Assembly: GCA_002049455.2 (NCBI GenBank)
Contig: KV919070.1
Coordinates: 27,868-91,867 of the forward strand
DNA: 64,000 bases
Reading direction: 5' to 3'
Origin: Porphyra umbilicalis
Lineage: Eukaryota; Rhodophyta; Bangiophyceae; Bangiales; Bangiaceae
Position 1 is the stretch's first letter. Each line of letters starts with the position of its first letter. The position numbers and the translations under genes were made by a program. This document shows, piece after piece, positions 45,351 through 56,867 of this stretch. The notes under the pieces were generated by a model. That model did no database searches, was not told the DNA's origin, and worked only from the letters and a program-made list of their open reading frames with translations.

Positions 45351-46852
45351 GCAAAAAGACGTAGGGGCCTTCGAGTGACATTCTCAAACGGACGGCTGCG
45401 GGCCGCTCCCCCGGAATGGCCTCGTGACCTCATTTGTTTGCCCTTGCACGAAACTGCCCAAGGATGACCACGTGAGATGTTGCCACCGTTCTCAACGGTC
45501 CACTGATGCGCGAATGTCATTGGCCGAGTGTCCCGCACGTTTGCTGACAGCACGTTTTTCCCCGCCGCGTCGGGAAAACGAGGTGGGCCCATTTTTTAGG
45601 GATCTGCCATACATGCCAGCTCAGGAACCAGCTCACTGGTGACCCGCTCTTGCCGAGTGGTCGAGTGGGCGCGCGGCACCGCCCGATGCTGTTGCATCCA
45701 TCCGTGGCCGAGAGGAGGCACCCGTGTGGCAGCCATATCCCTGCACCGTCTGCCCCTCCCTCCTGCCCTGCCGCGGCCAGATGGATGGGTTGACAGTGTG
45801 GAAAGGTGCGTAATAGCTGGGCTGCGCGGTCATCAAGAGGGGCTGTCGACACGCTAGTTCCTCGCGTCTGCACCCCCCCTCCCTCCCCCCTCCTCGAGAA
45901 TCACTGCCAGCCACTTAATCAAAGCAGACGTCCCAGGCCGCCGGAGGTGTGAGGCGCGGTCCCTCAGTCTCCTCCTCCTGGTTGGGTTTTGCGCAATGAC
46001 CAGCGTCACCGTATTGTTTGGCACCACCCCAGCGGTTGACAGAGTGGCGCACAGCGAAGGCCAACAATAAAGGCATCAACCGGTCACGTGCGACGTCTTT
46101 CGAGGCACGACGGTGCCGCGGCCGTCGGATGCTGTGAACAGCAGACTTGCGCCGTCGCAACGAGACTGCCGTTCCAGGGTTCCCGCGTGAGTGGCCTGCT
46201 CGTCTTGATCACGTCCAACGCGGTTGACCGCTGGGGTCACGTGGCTGCCGCCGGTGCCCTCCGCCCCCTCCCCCCCCGCGGCCGTTCCCTTGTTTCCCGT
46301 GCGCCGTCCATTTCGATCCCCCCATCGCCTTGGCCTTCCTCCCGTCGGCTTGCCGTCGGCGTCGAGCCCCGACGCCCGCCGGCTCGCCTCCCCGACCCTC
46401 CGCCCGTGCACCCGCCTCCGTGCCCAGAGGCGGCAAGTACTGGCCGGTCGCGCTCCATTCGACCGTAGAGGCGGCGCCGCGCCCAAACGACGCCCGTCCG
46501 GGCCGGTACGCTGAATGCCAACGGCGGCGGTCGCCGCCGACCGGGGGAGCTGGCGGGCGGTGCGCCCCGGCGACGTCTTCCCCAATCGACACGGACGAAC
46601 ACGGAGCACTGCCGGCATGTCGTGGCCGCCGGTCGACGATGCGCCGCCGCCATCCTCTGGGGGCGGCGCGCCCCCACCCCCCGACCGGCCGCCGCCAACC
46701 TCTGGGGGCGGCGCGCCCCCACCCCCCAACCGGCCGCCACCCGCCGCCGCCGCCTGGCCACCGACGGATGTGCTCTCCGTGGCGCCCTCCCCCCCCCCCA
46801 CAGCGTGCCTCCTAGCCGAGAGGTGGCCGGTGGCGGTGACGCCCTGCTGCCA
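45351..46852. other. No supported gene; upstream region of the MYB gene
   Basis: Nothing clear is present at 45351-46200. From 46250 the DNA becomes very CG-rich. Around 46640-46735 a unit of about 45 bp (CTGGGGGCGGCGCGCCCCCA) is repeated, and an alternative ATG at 46617 opens a Pro-rich frame that differs from the MYB frame. Confidence 0.4.
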
Positions 46853-46964
46853 ATGCGCGCCGCCGACGCCGGCGCCACAGCCGGTGAGGGCGGCGGCGGC
46901 GGCGCCACCCCCCCCAACTGGCCCGTGCCAGCCGTCGCGATACAACGGCCCACCCCGCTCGCCC

Positions 46965-47007
<43 letters not shown>

Positions 47008-47408
47008 TGACGGCGCGACGGCGCTCGGCTGGGGCGTGCCCGCCTTCTCGGCCGGCCCGCCGCGGGCGGGGGCGGCCACGGACGTGCTCCACCCCCACCG
47101 ACCGCCGTCGACGCTGCCGCCACTGTTTTGGCTGCTGACGCCGCCGCCGCCCGACCTCGCACTCGACTGGCCGACCGCCTCGCTGTCGAGCGGCAGCGGT
47201 GACGGCGGCGGTGCGCCGTCGGTTGGCGGCGCCGACACGTATGGACCGGTGTGGGCGGGCGCGCCCGAGGCACCGACGGGCGGTGCCAGCGGCGGCGGCG
47301 GGGTGTCGCCGCAGCACGGGGTCGGCGCGTCGGGTGCCCGCCAACCGACGGTGGCGGCAGCCGCCTTCGGCGCCGCGGCCGACACCATTGGCGCCCGCAC
47401 CCTCGGCA

Positions 47409-47452
<44 letters not shown>

Positions 47453-48281
47453 CAAGCCGTGGTCGCCCCAACGGCGCAGTCCGCGCCCACGTCTCCGACC
47501 GACTGGTCGACATCCTCCTTCTTGAGCTGCTCGGCAGAGAATGCGACGGCGGGCACGGCGCACGCCCCACCGTCCGCGTCCCTGCCCGCGAGCCCGGCCG
47601 CCGCGTGTTTGGACGCCCCCCTCTCGGAGGCCCCGCCGCCCCTCCTCGGCGCGTTTACCACGTCCGACACGACGACCGTCGCGGCGGCGGCGGCGGCGGC
47701 GGCAGCGGCGGCCACCAAAGGCCGCAAACGCCCCGCGGCCGCCACCACCCCCCTCTGCCGCCCACAGTCGGCCAAGAACCCGTGGACGCCCGCCGAAGAC
47801 GAGGTCCTCGCCGTCGTGGCGGAGCGCGTCCCCCGCCCCCGCGACCGGTGGGTGCAAGCCGCCGCCGAGCTGCCCGGGCGGAGCCCCAAGCAAGCCCGCG
47901 AGCGGTACGAGCACCACCTGCGGCCGGGCATTGACTGGTCCGACTGGAGCGAGGGGGAAGACGCGCTCCTCTTTGCCACTGGCATGCGGTGCGGCGCGGG
48001 CAAGTGGTCCTTGATTGCCAAGGCGCTCCACGCGGCGCGCGTGCGCGCCCGCGCGCACGCGCCGCGGCCGCCCGGCGACGCGGACGGGCCACAGCTCAAC
48101 CGCACCGAGGCGCAAGTCAAGAACCGCTGGCGCAAAATGGAAAAGCGGGGGTGGTGCCGCGCAGGGGGGATCCGCCGCCCGGCCACCGCCCGCCGGGGGC
48201 GGGGGGGGAGCCCGGCGCAGCGGCTGGCAACGGTCGCCCGCCTCGCATCGGGCGTCGGGGCGGGCGCCGAGGGCGGCGGCA

Positions 48282-48357
<76 letters not shown>

Positions 48358-48819
48358 GGCAGACGCAGCGGCGGCGGTGGCGGCCGCGGCCGCGGCGCCC
48401 GCCTTTTGCATGCCATCCATGGCGGCCGCGGCCGCGGCGCCCGCCTTTTGCATGCCATCCATGGCGGCCGCGGGTGCGGCCGCGGCGGCGCCGCCGGGCA
48501 CCCCCGGCGGCTCGTGGGCGTGGCCGCCCCCGCCGCCGCGGGCGGGCAGCCACGACGCGTGGCCGCGCAGCGCCACGCCCCCGGCGGCACGCGGCGGGTG
48601 GCGTGCGGCCGACCGGGGCGCCCCGGGGGGCTCGCCGGGCGTCGTCTCCCTCCCCGACGGCAGCACCGCCGACGGGTGGTTGATGGCGGGCGCGCACCGG
48701 GGCGGCGCGCTCATGCGCGTCGCGTCGGCGCCGACGCCGTCGGCGCGGTGGTCCGCGCCTTGGGGGGGCGGCGCCCACCGGGCGGCGGCGGCGGCGGCGC
48801 CACCGCCGCCGCTGCCACC

Positions 48820-48863
<44 letters not shown>

Positions 48864-49159
48864 GGGCGTTGTGGCTGTCACCGCCGCCGCCGCCGCCGCC
48901 AGCACCGCTGCCGCCGCCGCGGGCGTTGTGGCTGTCACCGCCGCCGCCGCCGCCGCCAGCACCGCTGCCGCCGCCGCCGCCGCCTCATGGGATGGGGGAG
49001 CACCCCGGCGGGCCATGGGGGGACGCCCCGTCGCCCGATGGGTGGGCCGACGAGCGGGGGCCGTCGGTGGTGCCACCGCCGCCCGACGCGCCCGTCACGG
49101 CCGACGTTGTCGCGGCCGTCCTCGCCGCCGTCCTCGGCTCCGCCCACCCGCAGCCGTAG
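46853..49159 (+). CDS. R2R3-like MYB transcription factor with poly-Gly/Pro/Ala tracts
   Basis: From the ATG at 46853 the frame is open for about 768 residues to a TAG at 49157. Two Myb/SANT repeats are clear: NPWTPAEDEVLAVVAERVPR with LPGRSPKQARERYEHHLRPG (about 307-360), then DWSDWSEGEDALLFATGMRC with AGKWSLIAKAL and RTEAQVKNRWRKMEKRGW (about 360-432). The second repeat has an Arg/Ala-rich insertion of about 27 residues before its recognition helix. MYB proteins bind DNA in the nucleus. The rest is low complexity: Gly tracts near 46969-47003, 47410-47452 and 48270-48357, a 42-bp duplication encoding APAFCMPSMA (48379-48463), and Pro tracts at 48820-48985 with a 54-bp duplication. The start is uncertain: another ATG at 46617 lies in a different, Pro-rich frame and would need a splice. 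Overlapping 800-900 residue ORFs on the minus strand are composition artefacts. Confidence 0.8.
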
Positions 49160-49600
49160 GCGGGGGGGGGCGGGGTGGCGCCCGCACCGGGGCGGGGGGG
49201 CGCCACGCGTCGGGCGGTGGGGGGGGGGGGGGGGGAAGGTCGGGCGGTGGGGGGGGGGGGGGGGGGAAGGTCGGGCGGCCTCATGGGATGGGGGAGCACC
49301 CCGGCGGGCCATGGGGGGACGCCCCGTCGCCCGACGGGTGGGCCGACGAGCGGGGGCCGTCGGTGGTGCCACCGCCGCCCGACGCGCCCGTCACGGCCGA
49401 CGTTGTCGCGGCCGTCCTCGCCGCCGTCCTCGGCTCCGCCCACCCGCAGCCGCAGGCGGGGGGGGGCGGGGTGGCGCCCGCACCGGGGCGGGGGGGCGCC
49501 ACGCGTCGGGCGGTGGGGGGGGGGGGGGGGAAGGTCGGGCGGTGGGGGGGGGGGGGGGGGGAAGGTCGGGCGGTGGGGGGGGGGGGGGGGGGAAGGTCGG
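48985..49600 (+). repeat. Duplicated 3' end of the MYB gene, about 296-bp unit, plus poly-G
   Basis: TCATGGGATGGGGGAGCACC and the rest of the last coding segment recur at 49281 with an offset of 296, almost unchanged through the stop region. In the first copy the frame ends at CAGCCGTAG; the second has CAGCCGCAG, so the stop exists only in the first. Each copy is followed by G-runs of 14-18 separated by AAGGTCGGGCGGT (five runs between 49215 and 49595), which could form G-quadruplexes. Confidence 0.88.
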
Positions 49601-49737
49601 GCGGTGTGGCCCGCGGCGCGCCGCGACGCGCCGCGTGCGGCGGGGCTGAGGGATGATAGGTCTGACTCTTTGACGGACGGGCAGGGGCGGCCGGTCGGGC
49701 GTGTGTGGCAATCATTGGAGCGCCTCGGGCGGGGCGC

Positions 49738-49892
49738 GCGAAGCGACGAGCGGCGACCAGCGCGCCGTGCACTTCAGAGTTTCAAACGGCTGGGGGGGGG
49801 GGGGGGGCACGTATCGTCAAGCGATGAGCGGCGACCAGCGCGCCGTGCACTTGAACGTTTGAAACGGCTGGGGGGGGGGGGGGGGGGGGGGC
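49738..49892 (+). repeat. Two-copy repeat of about 80 bp ending in poly-G
   Basis: GAGCGGCGACCAGCGCGCCG and the following bases through AAACGGCTGGGGGG occur at about 49749-49806 and 49827-49890. Both end in G-runs of more than 15. The unit differs from the MYB 3' duplication. Confidence 0.8.
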
Positions 49893-50395
49893 ACGTATTG
49901 TAGGCGTTTCTCGATGGGTGAATCTCGGGACTGCTTTCGCGCCACGCGTGGGATCGTGGGTTGGGCGCATCGGGCGCCACCCTGTTGTGGGGGCGGGGGG
50001 AGCAACAACCAAGTGCTCCCCGCGCCCACGGCACCCCGGCCAAGTCCTCCGGCAGGTGGCGGCCGCCGTGGGCGTCCCCGTCTCGGGGCAACCCATGGCA
50101 GCCGCGACCCTCGGCAGGCGGCCGGGCTGAGTGGCCAGCCGCGCCGACGACGTGGGGTCGCCGCCGGCCAGGATGTGGGGGAGTCCTGGCAGGCGCGGGG
50201 GGGCGGACGCGGAACGGCTTCACGCGGGCAGCGGCGCCCATGCCTGGGCACCGCTCCTGGCGGGATGCAAACCGGGACGGGCGGGGGGGCCCGCACCGGG
50301 GAGAGTGAGCCCGCACGGGGCGCGCGGGCAGGGCGTGCTGGGGGAGTGTGGGTAGGGGCGGGGTGCCGTGAGGAGAGCGGGCGCCGCCCGAGAGG

Positions 50396-50404
50396 GTATA
50401 TAAG
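50396..50404 (+). promoter_or_regulatory. Candidate TATA box
   Basis: TATATAAGG in an otherwise very GC-rich stretch (GAGAGGGTATATAAGGACGC) is a good core-promoter match on +. Transcription would start near 50425-50435. The downstream ORF (GTG at 50531, ATG at 50675, stop at 50875) is Pro/Arg-rich and unrecognised, so the gene driven is uncertain. Confidence 0.45.
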
Positions 50405-50530
50405 GACGCGCCTCGGGGGCTAGCCCCAGGCGCAGGGGAGAAGACAGAGCGTTTTACCCTTTTCTCATCTGCGTCTAGCTACCGCGGGGGAGATCGAGCA
50501 CACGTGCACGCACTCTAGCAGGGCGCGCGC

Positions 50531-50875
50531 GTGAGCAGCCTAGCCTCTCACTACACACCCGAAGCTGGCTGCGCTGCGCACCTGCACGCGGACCACGAGG
50601 GGCTCCCCTGGGACCCGCCTGGGCCCGCTGCACCCGCGTCTGCCAGAGTGGCTGCGGCCGCCCTTGTCATTGCAATGACCACGCGGCGGCGGCAATTGCC
50701 GCCGCCTCCGCGGCGGGGGCGCCACCGCCGGGAGCACCGCCCGGCACTGCCCCCGCCCCTGCACCCGCTGCCGCCACCGGGGCCACCGCCGACGCGGCGG
50801 CGGCAGCGGCAGTCGCCCGCCCGTCGCGCCCGTCGACCGCTGCGGGTCCCCCCGCCCGCTGTGGAGGAGGTTTGA
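50531..50875 (+). CDS. Unrecognised Pro/Arg-rich ORF downstream of TATA box
   Basis: The frame includes an ATG at 50675 and ends at 50875. It reads MTTRRRQLPPPPRRGRHRRE and similar, a composition expected from CCG-rich DNA whether coding or not. Only the TATA box about 130-270 bp upstream argues for a gene. The exon may have continued beyond 51155, where a 6.3-kb transposon now interrupts the locus. Confidence 0.2.
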   Translation: MSSLASHYTPEAGCAAHLHADHEGLPWDPPGPAAPASARVAAAALVIAMTTRRRQLPPPPRRGRHRREHRPALPPPLHPLPPPGPPPTRRRQRQSPARRARRPLRVPPPAVEEV

Positions 50876-51166
50876 AACCGCATCGACGCGACAAGATCGG
50901 CGTCGGCTGGTCGGAGGGGGTCTCAAACCCACCAGCCGACGCCCCGCCCCTCTGTCGGCACGTTGCCATCGTGGGTGGCCTGCGAGCCGCCTCGCCCCCA
51001 CGGGCATTCGCACCAAGCGGGGACGGAGGCACTTTCACAAACTGTCAAATTTGAACGAAACTGTCATCTTGCAGAACCCCCCTCAGATGCATCGCCAGGG
51101 GGGGTGGTCCGCACTCACAGGGCCATAGAGGCCGATTCTGAGGACGCTCCGATACGGCCCTACTAG

Positions 51167-52230
51167 CTAGTGTCTATTCTACCAGATAGCTCAATTGAGT
51201 CGCAAAGACTCAATTGAGTCGCATTTTGAGAGGTCTCGCGTGAACGAACAGTTCGTCAGACGCCGATTCTGACGACGGAAATAGACTCAGCGGTGGCTGT
51301 TTAGTCTTGGGCGAACGACCCGAGCTTTAACTCACAGTCAATTTTCCTCAGGACGCATGGAAGCGTCAACTTTTTCCGCGTCCAGGGCGTCCGCCTTGAG
51401 GGCAGCAGGCTGTCTCCAGTTCGTCTCTTTCTGCTGTGCCCCCGTCCCTGAAGCTCGGAAACACTCCAGGCAGACTCACGGACCACGCAGCATCTACAGA
51501 TGAGCCTGTTTCCCACATCTTCTCAACCTCCTACGTGGTGGTTTCCCTTCCAGGGGCAGCGAGCACGAATGCAGGCAGGGGGGGACAGGTGGTCCTAAAA
51601 GGCGAGCAACACCATGAGGGCGGTCTGAGAGCCCCAGAGACAAAAGATTGGGAACACAAGGGGAGGTAATATACGGTGAGGGGAGAGGGGCGGAGCGGGA
51701 CGAAGGCTGGCCTGTGGCGTCCACCACCCTCTGTTTTAGGGCCACTCAATCCACCACTGGTCGAGGTGCTGCCAGTTCCTGTAGTGTTCAGAGTATCAGC
51801 AGGGTGTACCAACAGCCGTCCAAGCCCGCGGTGGCCATTATCCACTGCAGGGAGCGAGAGCAAAGGGTCACCGGCGAGGTCGACAGGGCTCGAGGCACTG
51901 GCATTTGCAAGATGAAATCGCCGTTTTCTCGCCATCTGGTGGGGGGGGGGAAGCTGAGGGTCGACGTCGGACCCATCAAAATGGGCTGTCCTGGTGCGTT
52001 CAAGACTGTTTCTTTCTGTAGACATCGGGCTGAGGGGGTTGCCCTTCCGTGGAGCTGGAGCCGGTGGTTTGGCACCCCCTAGTTTTCTCTGGAAGCGCAT
52101 CGACGTCAGTTCGTAGGCACCAAATCGGCCATTCTCATATGTAGGAACGCTGGGATCGACGATTTCTGTTGAGACTCAAATGAGTCAAAGGGATGGCTCA
52201 ATTGAGTCGCACTCATGGTAGAATAGACAC
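51167..52230. mobile_element. TIR element nested at the left tip of the 6.3-kb transposon
   Basis: The ends GTGTCTATTCTACCA (51170) and TGGTAGAATAGACAC (to 52230) are inverted copies, flanked by TA or TAG: TAG at 51164-51166 and 52231-52233 is the reading that best restores the larger terminus. Subterminal CAATTGAGTCGCA motifs occur near both ends (51192-51224; 52199-52210). No transposase was seen in the interior. Confidence 0.82.
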
Positions 52231-52767
52231 TAGGGTTGTTGAGTGCGCCCAGGGCGCTCTTTTTGGGCGCATTTTAGGCGCTCAATGGGCGCTCAGCACG
52301 CCCAGTTAAGGTGGCGCATAGAGCTCTCTGCATTACATATGGTCTACGAAACCGGTCGAGCACCGTGGAGAAAGCTGAGTGGCTGTTGCGGAAACTCGGA
52401 GAAAGCTGGGTGGCTGAGGCGGAAATTGTATCGCGATACAATTTTGTATCGCACTCGCAGGCCATCCCAGAGGGGGGGCACCATCCAGCACGGTCCCAAT
52501 CATCAACTGGTTTTTCATAATTTGGATCCCGGCGGCGCTTCCGCACACAGTGATCCGCGCCCTCTGTCGGCGCTTGCAACTCCATCACAGGAGCGTCAGT
52601 CGATCGCTAGTCGAGGCGCGCGGCAGCGGCACACCAATCGTGAGGGGCCCAGGCTACGAGGAGGATCAACTGGAGATGGACCTGATGGATGGACACAGAA
52701 CGTATGTTGGCTCGGGTTGCCAGATGGGAGACCCGCCCCGCCATCGTGAGACAGCCGACCTTTTTTC

Positions 52768-55523
52768 GTGTCCAACGTCGCTAACAGTCCCTCGTCTTCG
52801 TGCATGTGTTCAACATCTGCTCTATTCAGTATCTTTGGCCGGTACAGCTTCACGGAGGCCGAGCTGAAACATGTGTTCCCCGGCAAGGTGTGGGCCTACA
52901 GATGCTCAGAATGCACGCGATTCTTCCCCAAACCGACGGCGGGAATGGCGGCCTGGAAGGAGGAAGCGCGGAGAAATGCCACGGCTGGGGTGATGTGCGA
53001 CGTCTCCGCCCTCCCAGTTTCCCAATGCAGAAGGGGCAAGTGCAGCGCTTGCACCTCACGGCTCCACAGAGCAAGAGTGCCTCCTGTTGGTGGGCCACTT
53101 GCTGCGCCGCCCCCCCCTACATCTATCCCGCCGCGCGTGCCTTCATCCGGGAGTTCGAACGGTGAGTCAGTCGCTGACATGCGCGCGTGCCCGAGCGTGC
53201 GCTCTTCTGCTCTGGGGCGGTTCGGCTCTAAGGCCAGCCGCACTGCGAATGGTGGCAACCCAGGTCGCAACACGCTAGCCCTGGTGAGTGGCCCGCAAGT
53301 TCCAGCACCTCCCAGTTCACGACATGTTCTGCCCGCGGAGCCTGCTACGTGCCCCCCCACCCCCCCCGCACCATCCAAACCTCCTGTGAGCTGCAAGGCC
53401 CCAGTGAGCTGCAAGGAATTCCTTGACTTGCTGCTGGCCGGGACCTTCTTTGGGGAGGATGACGAGGTCGTGCTGAGGCGCATTGCAAACACTGTGCTGC
53501 TACGCGGCGCTCCGGATAAGCTGCACCTCACGCGTGGCAACGGCACAACCGTCGTGTATGTGCGACGCGCGTCCATCCGCAGAGAGCAGGTCTCTAAGAG
53601 TCAGGTCAATCGGCGTCGGGCGGCGGCTCGGCGGCACCTGCCGTCGGCGTATCCCGGTGCAGCCGTCCCCCCAGCTCCAAAGGGCGGGCCAAGGGAGGAT
53701 GAAAATGACCCTGTCGCCGCGTGCCAGCCTCGCGTCTTCCTCAATCGTCGCACCATTCCCTCTGTTGAGGAGCAGGTGGGGCTGCTAGAGGTGGCCGGCG
53801 TGAGCCAACGCGGTTTTGCTCTCATCCGTCGTGTCTTTTGGGGCGGGCGTGTCGGCATGGCCAGCATTGACCAGCTGCGCCAGGCGCGCAAGCGAATGGA
53901 GGCGCTGCCGGCAAAGCAAGTCGTCGTGGACGGGGTGAGCGCCCACCTCGCCAACCTACCTTTGGCCGTGCAGGAGCGGGTATCGGCGCTCTGTGCGGGT
54001 AAACAATTTCTCGAGCGGGATATCTACGATGACGACTACAAGCCGGTTTCCAAGACCGAGATGTTCTCGGATGCGACGGCCGAGGAACCAGGCGTGCTGA
54101 CCGGCTGTCCGCCCGCCACCATGAAGGATGTGCACCTAACGGTGGGCCTCGACAAAGGCGGGTGTCCGGCCTCGGTCAAAATTGTGGTGGGAGTTATTAA
54201 CCAGGCGCGGCCAAGCAACCCCAACAACACCATCCTCGCGGCCGTCTGTCCGTGCGAAAAGGACGATTACTGCGACGTAGAGAAAATGCTCAAGACGCTG
54301 ACCCCGCAGTTCAAAGCGCTGTTGACCGGCGGCCTGTTGGTCGACGGTGAGCGGAGAGCTGTGCGCCTCTTCCCCACGGGAGACTACGATGCATTGTGCA
54401 CGGTGCTCGGCCACAGAGGCGCGAGTGCGACCATGCCGTGCTTGATGTGCCTAAGCACTCGGTCGCCGAGCCGCGAGCACTCTGAGCTGGACTCAAGGTT
54501 CCTCACGCTCCAAGACGTCGCTGGAGAGAGGACCCTGCGGTCAGCAGCACAGTATGTGGGCCATGCTGCGCCGGGCCGAAGTGCGGGCACCAATGGCACC
54601 GCCACTCCCTCCGAGCGCCAACTGGCGCACCTGTCCGTGGAACTACCGCCCCTCCTGCCGGCGGATCCACGTCAGATCGTTTCAATTCCTCTGCATATTA
54701 CCGTGGGAGTTAACAGCCGATTGCTGTCACTCGCCACCGAATGCGTAATTAGGTGCGAGCGGCAGCGGGGCCACGCTTCGCTCGCCGTCTGGCGTCTGTG
54801 TTACGGTACGAGGTGGTGGTGACCCCCGTTCCCTACCACGGGGGTGGGTTCATTGGACGGGATTGTCACTGCATCGGGGAGAGAAGTGACGCCATCTGTC
54901 GGTTGCTGCTACTGGAGCTGACCGAAGAGTTTCACACGGCCTACAAGCGGGCCTGGCTGCTTTGGAACAGGGTACGAAAGCCTCTGAACCGAGCAGCCAT
55001 TGCCACCGTGAAGGAGGTGCAGCAGTTCCGGGCCAACACAAAGGCCTTTGTGACGCATCTCAAGAGCGCTTTCCCATGGGTCAGCATCTCTCTTAAACTC
55101 CACCTGCTGCTGTGCCACGCTGCTGATTTCATGGCCCGGTACGGGAGCATCGGCATGTATGGCGAGCAAGCCATCGAGGCGTGGCACGGGCGGTACGGCC
55201 AGAGCTCGCGCAAGTACTCGCTGCACTCCGAGCTCGCCTGCGCGGCCGCATTCATGCGCGCCATGGCGTTGGCGCGGGAGGCCAGTGAACCGGCCTTGGC
55301 GGGGTATGGACAGACTCGCAAGCCAGCGGCCCTAAGGGCGCACAAGGCGACGAAGTTGGGCGACAAGCGCAAGCGGGAGAATCGTGGAAAGGTCCCTGTT
55401 TGTACTGCAAAGGAGGAAAACGCTGAGCAAGACCGGAACAAGTGGGCGAGGGATTTAAGCAAAAAGGCTGCTGGGACGATGGGAGCGTGGGCCAGGAGAG
55501 TGAAGAGAGCACGTGAAGAGTAA
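52768..55523 (+). pseudogene. Transposase of the 6.3-kb element, one frameshift; unclassified DDE-like
   Basis: The first frame (52768-54822) begins after a likely 3' splice site (CTGCTCTATTCAG, 52829). It has Cys pairs (YRCSECTRFF; CRRGKCSACTS), suggesting an N-terminal zinc-binding region, then a Pro-rich linker and a middle domain with HLTVGLDKGGCPASVKIVVG and RLFPTGDYDALCTVLGHRGA followed by PCLMC. Near 54760 it must shift by one base to the frame of 54753-55523, which reads AAAGPRFARRLASVLRYEVV, then FPWVSISLKLHLLLCHAADF and YGSIGMYGEQAIEAWHGRYG, and ends in a basic tail. This order (LDKGG, GDYDAL, EQAIEAWH) resembles uncharacterised transposon-type proteins I recall from nematodes and cnidarians. 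That the two Asp and the Glu form a DDE triad is inference. I do not see the C-terminal dimerisation motif of hAT transposases. The single break may be mutation or an assembly error. Confidence 0.7.
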
Positions 55524-56735
55524 AAGACATTTGGTCGAGGGTACCCACGAGCAGAAGTCGTGACACACAGAACGGCAGACGCACAGGAGAGAAAAAACGA
55601 GAAAAAATGAATCGAAAATCTGTGCTGACGGAGCGTCAGTTGCGTGAACACGACATGACAGGCATTGACAAGCACGAAGATGCACACCTAACAAATACCA
55701 TCACTCTGTGCAGTCTGTGCGGGTCCCCCCTCCCACCCACTTGCGCCGTCCCGTCGGCCACACGAGTACCTCCAGGAACAGCGCCTCCACTCTCGCGCAT
55801 GCATGAGCGAGGCAAGGACGCAATTGAAGCCGGAGACAAGGAGGGAAGAAGAGGTAGGAGTTAGCATAAATTACTATCTACGAGCCCACGCACCGCCCTA
55901 CGCACCTCTCTTGACCCGCCACCTGTGGGCACCGCCGCGATGCGTCCATGAAGAGGAGCGAAGCACGCGCAAGGCGAGAGCACACGACGTGGTATTCAAA
56001 TCTGTGATACAAAGGCAGCAGCAAGAAGCAACAAACCAGACGAAGGAAAGTACGAAGAAGCCGAAAGGCACAGCCAAACCGAGAAGCACAAGGTGGGGGG
56101 TCGAATGGAACGGGGAGGACTGAGCTCTGAGACGAGCCATGTCAGAGAGCCGTGTCAGAAACCAGGATACATACAGGGACAGTGGAGACGAGGGGCACCG
56201 GTGCGTGGCCATGATCGATCCGGGAGCGGGCAGGGGAGAGGGAGCGCTGCTGCAAAGGGCAGGCAACGGACCGGCGTGTCGGTCGCCTAGTGTCAGGAAC
56301 TGGTCATAACCGCGCAGGCACGCACGCGACGTCCAGACGATGGTACATATACGCGTGCAGACGCAGGGGAGGGTACCCGAGCACGACGCACGGCAAGTAG
56401 GCACGGCAAGTCAGGCCCAACAGCCAGGCAGCCGCGCATCGAGGCGAGCAACCGCCAAGCCGAGCAAAATGCGCGCTCCAGAGCAGCCACGTTGTTTTTG
56501 GCGGCAATCACAGCCCAGCTTCCCAGGTATTCCTGAACTATCTGACAGCGTGAATGGGATCCAATAGATGGAGAGAATTTCAATTCTTGGCCAATGAATG
56601 GTCTTAGTTGCTTTATGCGTCGATTCACAGTGTATTCACTCGGCGTGTCAGAGGGCGCTCGAGCGCCCAGCGCCCACCGTTTCCTGGGCGCTTTGATGGG
56701 CGCTCTGAATAATAATCGTCGTAATATTTTAACTA
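55524..56735. other. 3' region of the 6.3-kb transposon, no second gene seen
   Basis: No ORF here looks real. At 56650-56715 GGGCGCTCGAGCGCCC and related words repeat the subterminal motif well inside the element. This may reflect a former terminus or an older nested relative. Confidence 0.45.
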
Positions 56736-56867
56736 CAGCCGTTCTCCCAAAAATCCCGCACTCCAACAGTTGCAAAAGAGTTCCAAATCGGCCTCTACGA
56801 CCCCGCAGAGGCCGATTTGGAACTCTTTTGCAACAGTTGGAGTGCGGGATTTTTGGGAGAACGGCTG
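56736..56867. mobile_element. 132-bp near-perfect palindromic MITE, TA flanks
   Basis: Arms of 61 bases (56736-56796 and 56807-56867) are inverted copies with one mismatch, around a 10-base loop (ACGACCCCGC). The ends are CAGCCGTTCTCCC, flanked by TA at 56734-56735 and 56868-56869, as expected of Tc1/mariner-type MITEs. Transcription would give a long hairpin that could feed small-RNA processing. It lies inside the 6.3-kb transposon. Confidence 0.9.

Noticed and set aside
46076..48778. Minus-strand ORFs of 800-900 residues
   Set aside because: They lie opposite the MYB gene and consist almost wholly of Arg/Ala/Pro/Gly from GGC/CCG repeats. The + strand has real MYB domains, so these are composition shadows.
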